DNA of 64,000 bases from Phaeosaccion multiseriatum (lineage: Eukaryota; Ochrophyta, other classes), in the NCBI GenBank assembly GCA_965112735.1, contig OZ218956.1, positions 3,878,976 to 3,942,975 of the forward strand, in the 5' to 3' direction. The notes below the pieces were generated by a model, which made no database searches, was not told the origin of the DNA, and saw only the letters and a list, made by a program, of their open reading frames with translations. The stretch's first letter is position 1. The number at the start of each line of letters is the position of its first letter. The translations under genes and the position numbers were made by a program. Below, piece after piece: positions 47,577 to 55,528 of the stretch.

Positions 47577-48244
47577 GGCGTTGGAGGCCCGCAAACGTGA
47601 GTCGCTTGACCAGGACTGCAACTCTTTAAGGTCGCATTGCTGCTCCGCTGCCTGCTTTTTGCCTCTTTTGGTTATTGCCAAATGCCATCGATTTGGAGTT
47701 TCCGTTTGATGGCCGAGGAGGTACGTTCCGCTGATGTGTGGGAAAGTTGAAAGGAGCAAAAAAAAAAGCACCAGGATCGCAGCAGCAGCAGCCGCAGGTC
47801 AGCTGTACCCATTCGTTTTCCCTCTCTCTGTCAACACCCGGCTATCGAAAGGTTTCAGCCGCCTCTGTAGATTGCACTCTTTTCTGGTATTGTATTGGCA
47901 CGCCCTACAATTGTGCTCATCTTCTCTCCTCGGGCAAGGCTTGCAAGACCGTGTGGGGGGGTTCAGAGGGAGCGGGGAGATACAACTGCTGCAGCCGGAG
48001 CCTCGAATACTCAGACTGGGAAGCGGAGCGGGGGCTGGGAACTCTCCTCAGGGAGGGTGGGGTCATTCTCAAGGTAGGCCGGTTGAAGGGAGCTGGGAGG
48101 CGACGGGGCCGGGGGATGCCCCCCTCGGACTGTGCACAGGAGTGCATCGGATCTATGTAGAGGGCGCGTCGAGCGCCAGCAGCAGCAGCAGCAGTAGCTC
48201 CATACCTTCGGGCTTGGCCTTCGTTCTGGCTTCGAAGCGAACCT
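47577..48244. promoter_or_regulatory. Shared divergent promoter region of the HECT and 3R-MYB genes
   Basis: A 668-bp gap between the two opposed ATG codons (HECT at 47574-47576 on -, MYB at 48245 on +). It holds no supported gene and is less GC-rich than the coding parts, with an A-run at 47758-47767. No canonical TATA box is evident. Being the only sequence between the two starts, it must carry both promoters and 5' UTRs, unless an upstream non-coding exon lies elsewhere. Confidence 0.55.
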
Positions 48245-49155
48245 ATGGCGGCGCAGGAGAACGGGCTCCCGATGCCGTCGCAACCCCCACGCGCCGATGG
48301 GTTCGTTCTCCCCCTATTAGACCCGGGAGTGGAGGAGGTAAGGAAGGGAGGAAGTGACCGAGAAGCCCCGCTGGACAGCTCCATACTTTTTGCAGTGTGT
48401 GTGACCCCGCCATTCCCCCCCGTCCCATCCCCTGCCCATTGTCTGCAGCAGGTGAGCTACCGCCGACTTGGCGGCGTGTATAAGTGGGAGAAGTGGGAGG
48501 ACGAGAGGCTGCGCATGGTGGTAGAGGCCAACGGGGGCAAGAACTGGAGGCACATTGCCGAGAGCCTGGGCACGCAACGCAACGACGTACAGTGTCTGCA
48601 CCGCTGGAACGAGGTGGTCAAGCCAGGCCTACACAAGGGCCCGTGGACCAAGGACGAGGACGAGGTGCGTACGTTGTCGCTGTCGTTGTCATTGTCGCTG
48701 TTGTTGTGGTTGTCGTTGTCGTTCGCGGCGTGGGCCCTCCTTCTTGCCCCCCCCCAGTCGCTCAATAGGCCGTTGGACCAGCGTGTGTGTGCCTCACTCT
48801 CTCCCCTCCGTTTGTCTCCTTAGATACTCAGCAGGTGTGTGGAGAAGAGCACTGACGTGCACCGCATCAAATGGGCGGGTGTGGCGGACCTGCTGCCCGG
48901 CAGGTTCGGCAAGCAGTGCAGGGAGCGATGGTTTAATCACCTCGCGCCCAGCATCAAGAAGGGCGCGTGGGAGCCGGAGGAGGACGACATCCTCTTCGGA
49001 GCGCAGCAGGTTGGTGCCTTGCTATGGGCTGTTTTGGAGGCCTATGGGCAGGCAGGCTGGGGTTCGGGAGGGGAGGCCACTTCTGTCTGTCGTGTCATGG
49101 ATCCTGTGTGCAGGCGGCGCTCCTCCTCCTTCTCCTCCTCCTCCTCCTCCTCCTC

Positions 49156-49236
<81 letters not shown>

Positions 49237-49237
49237 T

Positions 49238-49287
<50 letters not shown>

Positions 49288-49294
49288 GTAGTAT

Positions 49295-49329
<35 letters not shown>

Positions 49330-49340
49330 CTACTACTACT

Positions 49341-49400
<60 letters not shown>

Positions 49401-50939
49401 CTATTCCTCCTCCTCCACCTCCACCTCCACCTCCTCCTTCTCCTCCTCCTCCTCTTCCTCCTCCACCTCCTCCTCCTCCTCCACCTCCACCTCCACCTCC
49501 ACCTCCTCCTTCTCCTCCTTCTCCTCCTTCTCCTCCTCCTCCTCCTCCTCCTCCTCCTCCTCCTCCTCCTCCTCCTCCTCCTCCTCCTCCTCCTCCTCCA
49601 CCTCCTCCTCCTCCTCCTCCTCCTCCTCCTCCTCCTCCTCCTCCTCCTCCTCCTCCTCCTCCTCCTCCTCCTCCTCCTCCTCCTCCTCTTCTTCCACCTC
49701 CACCTCCTCGTTCTCCTCCTTCTCCTCCTCCTCCTCCTCCTCCTCCTCCTCCTCCTCCTCCTCCTCACACGAACAGTCTGCGTTGTCTTGTCGCCCGCAG
49801 CTCATCGGCAATCGCTGGGCAGAAATCGCTCGGCTGCTCAAGGGCCGGCCCGAGAACATGGTCAAGAACCGCTTCAACAGCACCTCCAGGTGAGAGAGTG
49901 AGTTCGGCAGGCAGCACTACTCAGAGTGTATAGTGTCGGTGGAGTAAATGATGGCGGGTGCGGCTCGTCTCCTCCTTGTCTCATACACTCTCCCCCCTCC
50001 CCCCACCCACCACACCCCCCGGTGTGCCGACACACACACACACACACACACACATACGCACCTTCAGACGCAAGTGGGACCGGTCCTCGGAAGCCGTGTT
50101 GGACAAGGTGCGGCGCTTGCTCGCAGAGGCGGACAGGGACCACACAAAAGCACCGGATAGGGAGATTATTGTAACGGCGGCGACGGCGGCGGGGGGGGGG
50201 GGAGGACGGCGGAGTCCTGACAAGGACAGGCGGCGGGACAGTTCGTGTGAGGAGCTTGCTGGCATGGGCTTTGTTGGGGCCCCAACGGACGATGTGGAGG
50301 GGGGGGACCCAAGCAGGCGGTCTCCGGCGGGGCCCACTAGCCGAGTTGGTGATACAGCAGCAGCAGCAGCGGCAGCAGCAGCAGGGGGAGGAGGAGGTTC
50401 GAGGGCAGGGGCATTGTTAGAGGTAGGAGGGTCGGGGACAGGAGTAAGCCGGATACAAAGCAGTAGGCCGCCTCCGCTCTCCGTGGATCGCTCAGGGCGA
50501 GGTGGGCCGATGGCTGAGTCGGCGGCAGGAGGGGCGGGGCGCTCCTCGTCCTCGTCCACGTCAGACTCCCTGGCTGCGCTGCTGCTGCTGAAGACACCGA
50601 CCTCGGAGGCCGGAGCCGGAGAAGGCGGGGGAGGGGGAGAGGGAGGAGTAGTAGGAGGAGGAGTAAGACGAGGAGGAGTAGCAAGAGAAGGAGGAGGAGA
50701 AGGAGGAGGAGGAGGAGGAGGAGGAGGAGGAGGAGGAGGAAGGCCCATGTCTCCCGTATCGCAGGCAGTCATGGCTGCGCGGGAGACCATGCCCCGTGTG
50801 TCCCCCTCTGAGAACATTCCCCTGGACATGATGCGCTACTTCCACTACCTCAACGACGACGCACAGTACAACATCATGCGGCAGCTCGTCAACAAGATGG
50901 CGGACACGGCCATTGATGAAGGGGGCAAGGAGGAGGCGG

Positions 50940-50973
<34 letters not shown>

Positions 50974-51913
50974 CAAGTTAGTGATACAGCCGGCCGCAGA
51001 GGGCATGGCGGTGGAGGTTGAGGGTGGCAGTGCCCGGGAGCGGGGGGGGCAGCAGCAGCAGCAGCAGGAAGAAGAGGAGGAGGAGCAGTCGGTGGTGCAG
51101 CAGGTGATACAGTCGTTGTCAGCGCGCAGTCCCCCTCGTGGGGCCGTGCCGCCTCGCCCCACCTCCATATCCACGCTGGGCGGGGCTCGCCAGGAGCGCT
51201 ATAGCACCAGGCAGTCACCAGTAAGGGGCTCGGAAGGGGCCTTGTCCTCCCAGTGGGGCATCGCCAGCAGCAGCGGGGCGGGGGGGGGAGCGGGCTCGCG
51301 CAGGGAGAGACACCGCAACGGCTCCCTGTCACCCCCGGGGATTATGTCAGCGCAGGAGTTGGCGGCAAGGGCGGAGGCCTACCTCACCGGCGCGATGCCC
51401 ACGGTGCCTCCAGACGAACACTCCAGCCCGGGAGGAGGAGGAGGAGGAGGGGGGGCGCGGAGCAGGAGTGGCAGTACCAACCCGAGCGGCGGCGACGAGG
51501 CCTTTAGTGCTCCTCTACCCCCCCCGGCAATGGCCAAGGATAGAGGAGGAGACGTGCAGGTACAGCAGCAGCCCGGCGGGGTGCCCGGGTACATGAGCAG
51601 CGCAGGCACGCGCTCGAGGAGCGGCACGAACATGTCTCTTGACTCGCTCGGCTCCCAACCCTACCTCAACACGCCCATCCGCCTCAACACGGAGGACGAG
51701 CTGCACCTGAACCTCAACGGGCCCATTCGCATGAACACGGATGAGGAGATTGACCTCATGTTCAACGGGGACCGCCAGGCGGTGGCCGACCATATGCAGG
51801 CCCTGCTCGCGGGAGCGGGCAGCAGTAGCATCAGCAGCAGAGGAACAGACGGCAGCGGTGGCGGCAGCCGCGGCAAGGCGACAGGGGCAGGGGCAGGGGC
51901 AGGCAGTGGATGA
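48245..51913 (+). CDS. MYB3R: Three-repeat (R1R2R3) MYB transcription factor
   Basis: Nuclear DNA-binding regulator; 3R-MYBs in plants and animals control G2/M cell-cycle genes. Five exons: 48245-48337, 48452-48664 (acceptor could be one CAG codon earlier), 48824-49009, 49801-49889, 50068-51913; about 808 residues, phases consistent. R1 has KWEKWEDERLRMVVE and NWRHIAESL, R2 has GPWTKDEDEILSRC and WAGVADLL, R3 has KKGAWEPEEDDILF and NRWAEIARLLKGRPENMVKNRF. The regularly spaced Trp residues are visible in each repeat. The C-terminal ~590 residues are low complexity (Gly, Gln, Ser). A short near-repeat within them reads PIRLNTEDELHLNLNG, then PIRMNTDEEIDLMFNG, a possible conserved regulatory element. 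Motif A copies lie at 50345 (VGDTAA) and 50972 (KLVIQP). Intron 3 is a large microsatellite. Confidence 0.88.
49120..49770 (+). repeat. ~650-bp (TAC)n plus (TCC)n microsatellite in a MYB intron
   Basis: Nearly all of intron 3 of the 3R-MYB gene (49010-49800) is trinucleotide repeat: TCC at 49121-49156, TAC at 49157-49398 with few interruptions, then TCC/ACC/TTC variants at 49399-49766. It ends 30 bases before the acceptor CAG at 49800, so the pyrimidine-rich run doubles as a very long polypyrimidine tract. Confidence 0.92.
50345..50358 (+). repeat. Motif A, exact core, read as VGDTAA
   Basis: Exact GTTGGTGATACAGC in the last MYB exon, in the frame that gives RVGDTAAAAA, not QLVIQQ. HECT copies at about 35555-35600 are read in this same frame (AVGDTTTAVGDVAA). 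Confidence 0.85.
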
Positions 51914-52761
51914 CGCGAGGAGAGGCGGTGAGGCGCTGTATGGCGCTCGAGTGGGACATGGAGCGACATGCATGGAGTGTGTGGGGATTGACTGGCTGGT
52001 CAATTGAGTGGCTTGTCCGTGGCCCTCGCTGAGTCGAGGGGGGGCGGGCAGGGGCGGCAGCTGGCGGTTCGGCAGCAGTACAGGAGCGTCACTCCCCTCA
52101 GGGCCCCTTGAGGGCCTGGCGGGGGCTCCGGTGGTACCCAGTCGTAGTCTCGTAGAGGGGGGAGTCGGGGATAGTCGGGGACTGACACTCAGCCCCATAC
52201 ACGCCTAGCGGTTTTGCTCTAGGCCGCTCACTTTTCACCAGTCCTAGGCGGCCTCTAGCCCGCCTCTAGGCAGCCTCCCAGTGACCGTGGGCGCGTGCGT
52301 GGTGCCGCCCAGCCAGTGGGTAGCAGCACACCTGTAGGCCTGCACACCTCGTAGGGCCAGCGAGGCGGAAAGAGACAACACAAACCTACTCCCTTCTAAC
52401 TGACTACTCTTTGCACTCTGGGCACTCCCACCGTCCGCCTACAGTAGTTGGCTTCTGCCCTAGGCGGCGGCATATAAATAGGCCGACGCTAGGCCGGGCA
52501 ATTTTCCCAATTAGGCCTATAGGAGGCCGCTAGGCGATAAGCGTAAACGGTAGGCGTGCATGGGGCTGATGACACACACACACACCCGCTCCAAATCTAA
52601 CATTCGAAATAAACGCTGGGTTGATGACACACCAGCTCCAACTTCAACCTCACGCTTGGGAATTTAACACAACACAACACAACACAACACAACATTACAC
52701 AACACACCTGCTGCTTGCTTGGCTCCAACGAGAGAGTGAGTAGTGAAGGGGGGAAAGGATC
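51914..52761. other. MYB 3' flank and subtelomeric spacer
   Basis: No supported gene. About 52190-52560 is rich in short AGGCGGC/TAGGCC-type words in both orientations. A TATAAATA box-like sequence lies at 52471-52478, and AATAAA at 52608-52613 is a possible late polyadenylation site for the MYB transcript. An ACAAC pentamer run occupies about 52669-52706. The drop in coding content marks the start of the subtelomeric part. Confidence 0.55.
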
Positions 52762-53005
52762 ATGGCGGAGCCGGCTACGTCGTCCTTGCGATGCCGTACA
52801 TGCGGCCGGCGGTGAGTTCCTTGAGGGGCCTCCTTCATTCTTCAGCACAGGCCCGATGAGCAGAGCGGTGATACGCCCTGCGCTATGTCTCCTCGAAGGG
52901 GTGGACAACGATACGGAGGGCGAGCAGACACCATTCGTGATCTGCTGCTGTTGCGGCCATCCTGCTCATGTACATGAGGGGGCCCTTTCGGTGGAGGACC
53001 CTTAG
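52762..53005 (+). CDS. Possible small Cys-rich (zinc-ribbon-like) protein, doubtful
   Basis: An ATG at 52762 opens MAEPATSSLRCRTCGR, followed by a good donor (GTGAGT at 52812). An open frame in register after an acceptor at 52845 reads on through FVICCCCGHPAHVHEG to a stop at 53003-53005. Joined, this would be a ~70-residue protein with a CxxC pair and a CCCC-G-H-x4-H cluster, which looks metal-binding. The implied intron is only 34 bp, shorter than any other here, so the join may be wrong. Later + strand sequence (MDSASSGPASAGEAQP at 53291) could be a further exon or another start. I do not recognise a family. Confidence 0.25.
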
Positions 53006-53633
53006 CTATGAGTTGAGCGAGGAGATAAGGGGAGGTAGCAGCAGCGAGGTAAGTAAAGGGTATAGAAGGCGCAGCCACAAACGGCTGGAGAGGAAGAAGG
53101 GCCTGTAAGCCCTCGGCCAATGACAGAGTATGTGTGTAGAAGAGGAGAAGAAGCAGTCGGAAGGTCAACAGTAAATCGGTCCACACTGCCCCTCTCGCAA
53201 CACGCTGTCCGCTGCTCTGCCTCCCCCCCTCCCTGCGCAGCCACCAACCGTACACAAGCCAGGAGCTCGCCCTCCAGCCAGCCATGGACAGCGCTTCGAG
53301 CGGCCCAGCCTCAGCTGGAGAGGCGCAGCCGGCACAACGCGAGATGCGCAAGCCCCTTCTGCCGAGGGGGGGTAACGCCTCGTCACGAGTGCGGGAGCAG
53401 CAGCAGCCCATACCGACCAAGCCAACTACTTCAAGCGGTGCGTGAGCTCGAGCCCTTTGACTGTTCCACTACCGCCCTATTGCCTCACTCCCTCGTGCAA
53501 TGCTTGTCGCGTGCCCCCACTCAAGACGACCCACTGCCCTCCCTTCTCCCCCTGCCTTCTCTGTCACACAATACTGTTTCGTTCCCCCGTGAAGTGGACC
53601 CGGAGGCCAAGTTGCGGAGGCACCCACACTCAC

Positions 53634-53858
53634 CCATGCTGTCGTGTGTGGTGCTCGAGGAGCTGTAAAGCGACACTCCGCGTCGCCTCTGACCACTCGG
53701 ACTCGATGCGCTTCACCAGCGTGATTGTGACGGCCGCCACGAGTCTCGAGAGCTCCTCCTCCAAGCCCTTGGCCTTGATGCGGTCTTGGGCGTCAAAGAA
53801 GGAGCGAAGTAGCCTCCATACGTCGTTCCACACAGCCACGTTTCGGAAAGTGTTCCTT
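53634..53858 (-). pseudogene. Orphan internal exon of an unknown gene, cut off from its 5' part
   Basis: A 225-base - strand exon bounded by TTCTCAG (acceptor) and GTGAGTG (donor). It encodes a clearly protein-like helical sequence containing NVAVWNDVWRLLRSFFDAQD and RLVAAVTITLVKRIESEWSE, ending LLEHHTRQHG. The upstream side runs at once into an inverted duplication (53816-54195), which repeats the acceptor and first ~40 bases of this exon on the + strand and then stops. No upstream exon is left in this window, so I read it as a 5'-truncated gene. Possible downstream exons at lower coordinates (52842-53420) are not convincing. I do not recognise the family. Confidence 0.5.
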
Positions 53859-54195
53859 CTGAGAAAAGTAGAGCGAGCACACAAAGAGAGGCAAATGGCA
53901 AATGGCTGGGGACCGTCCTCTTTCCGCCACCTTGGGCACGACCAAATACTGTCGTGACTTCCTCCGCAAGAAGCGCTGCCACAACGGTATGTGCTCGTAC
54001 TTGCATCATCTTGCATCATGATGCAAGTACGAGCACATACCGTTGTGGCAGCGCTTCTTTAGAAGTCACGACAGTATTTTGGTCGTGCCCAAGGTTGCGG
54101 AAAGAGGACGGTCCCCAGCCATTTGCCTCTCTCTCTGTGCTACTTTTCTCAGAAGGAATACTTTCCGAAACGTGGCGGTATGGAATGACGTATGG
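53816..54195. repeat. Inverted duplication (fold-back), arms ~180-195 bp
   Basis: Arms 53816-54009 and 54018-54195 are reverse complements around an 8-bp centre. Several substitutions and small indels separate them: a duplicated CAAATGG word in the left arm, a small length difference beside the AAGAAGCG word, and single-base changes in the exon part. The duplication is therefore not brand new. It carries an exon start plus part of the preceding intron. Confidence 0.9.
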
Positions 54196-54960
54196 TGTTA
54201 GAAGTGGCCTAGTTGGGGTCCCTTGGGGACCCAATCAGTAGTGTAACGGCCGGAAAACGGGCCAACTAGACGGTAAATCAGTAATAAAAGAAAGGAAGCG
54301 CAGCCTGCGTGTGGGCTGGCTTCCGGGTGCTTGCTTCAGCTTCTGCTCTGCTCTAGCTTGGCTTTGAGGCTAGCTGTCGGTAGTTTCGACAACCCGGAAG
54401 ACCCGAAAGACACAGGTCTGAGATCCAGCTTTGAGGCTGATTTATTGTGTTGGCTTGAGCTTTGCTTCCAGCTGCCCAGCTTTAGGCCGTAGACAGCTTT
54501 GGGCTTGCTAGGGTGGCACTGGCTGAGGCGGGGATGGACTTCCTGCGGTTCCACGCTGCTAGGGTGGCCAGGGCTGAGGAGGGGGACTTCCTGAGTCTTT
54601 CATCGGCGGAGGGCGCTACGAGTGACGCTGAGGGCGGTGGAGCTGATGGTGGTGCTGCGGACGTGGGGTCTGTGGTATCGGAAGCTGCTGCTCCTCCTGC
54701 GGAGGTCACTGCCAGCCCTGGGGCTGTGGACCGTGTGCGGGCGGCGTTGCGTCGGGGGGAGGAGTCCCTGGAGTCGCCCTCTTTTTTTGAGGGGTCTGCG
54801 ATTACGGCTGCTGCCGCTTCCCCTCCTGCTGCTGGGGTGAGGCCGCTGACGGTGGCGGCGTCGGAGGTTTCCTTCCACTCGGGGGATGCAGAGTCGGTGG
54901 GCCAGGAGGAGAGCACGGTTTGGGATGTGGTTGGCACGCCCTTGGTCCCTCTTGTTGGTG
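54195..54960 (+). mobile_element. LTR-like start and gag-position open frame of a truncated retroelement
   Basis: Immediately where the right arm of the inverted duplication ends, the sequence changes to TGTTAGAAGTGG, beginning with the TG dinucleotide typical of LTRs. About 320 bp follow with a GGGGTCCC/GGGACCC hairpin near 54215 and AATAAAA at 54283. An open frame from 54513 to 54960 encodes a protein-like sequence (MDFLRFHAARVARAEEGD, then acidic, Ala-rich stretches) and then runs into the 42-bp satellite. I see no PBS, protease, RT or second LTR, so the assignment rests on layout only. An ordinary gene fragment is the alternative. Confidence 0.35.
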
Positions 54961-55186
54961 CGTCCACTGGTTCTCGAGTCCTGAGGCCTCGGACGAAGTG
55001 GTTCTCCACTGGTTCTCGAGTCCTGCGGCCTCGGACGAGGTGGTTCTCCACTGGTTCTCGAGTCCTGAGGCCGCGGCCGACGTGGTTCTCCACTGGTTCT
55101 CGAGTCCTGAGGCCTCGGACGAAGTGGTTCTCCACTGGTTCTCGAGTCCTGAGGCCGCGGACGAAGTGGTTCTCCAGTGGTCGTCG
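54958..55186 (-). repeat. 42-bp satellite, five units, inverted relative to the main array
   Basis: Five units of the same 42-bp repeat as the main array at 55529-57466, but in reverse orientation. They match the first five units of the main array in order, including the unit with CGTCGGCCG in place of CTTCGTCCG. They form the outer part of a large inverted repeat. Confidence 0.9.
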
Positions 55187-55275
55187 TGTTAGAAGTCGTG
55201 CTTTTGCTAGACTGGTACCTACCCTCTGAATTCAGACCGGGAGGTACCAGTCTAGCAAAAGCACGACTTCTAACA
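55187..55275. repeat. 89-bp perfect palindrome, copy 1
   Basis: 33-bp perfect inverted arms starting TGTTAGAAGTCGTGC and ending GCACGACTTCTAACA, around a 23-bp centre with GAATTC. The first ten bases match the start of the LTR-like element at 54195. It resembles a fold-back or MITE-type unit, or two joined LTR ends. Confidence 0.9.
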
Positions 55276-55439
55276 AGGCCATTGCGAGTTCGAATCCTGG
55301 CTGTAGCTTGTGAAAAAAGTGTGTTTTTCGGCGAAAACTGGTACCGGCTGGCACCCATTAGTCTGATTCCCAGACTGCGAGTTACTTCTCTCCACTATGT
55401 GCGGTGGGGGGGGGGGGTTCGACTTCTAGCATTAGGGCT
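55276..55439. other. 164-bp spacer at the centre of the large inverted repeat
   Basis: Contains GAGTTCGAATCCTGGC (about 55285-55300), resembling the B box and T-loop of tRNA genes, then an AT-rich patch and a G-run near 55409-55420. No full tRNA cloverleaf can be built around the B-box-like word: the stems do not pair and no A box is found. It may be a remnant of a tRNA-derived element. Confidence 0.4.
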
Positions 55440-55528
55440 TGTTAGAAGTCGTGCTTTTGCTAGACTGGTACCTCCCGGTCTGAATTCAGAGGGTAGGTAC
55501 CAGTCTAGCAAAAGCACGACTTCTAACA
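55440..55528. repeat. 89-bp perfect palindrome, copy 2 (reverse complement of copy 1)
   Basis: Same 33-bp arms as copy 1. The asymmetric 23-bp centre is the exact reverse complement of copy 1, showing that copies 1 and 2 belong to the two arms of one inverted repeat. Confidence 0.9.

Noticed and set aside
48555-49901. Open frame of ~450 codons over the MYB intron and an antisense poly-Arg/poly-Glu frame
   Set aside because: Both are translations of the TAC/TCC microsatellite; the true MYB frame is interrupted by a clear GT-AG intron here.
53291-53668. A two-exon + strand gene (MDSASSGPASAGEAQP start, ending VVLEEL)
   Set aside because: Its last part overlaps antisense the better supported - strand exon at 53634-53858, and the splice borders are weak. 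I left it as a remark.
55276-55310. tRNA gene
   Set aside because: Only a B-box/T-loop-like word is present. The T-stem does not pair, and no A box, anticodon arm or acceptor stem can be found.
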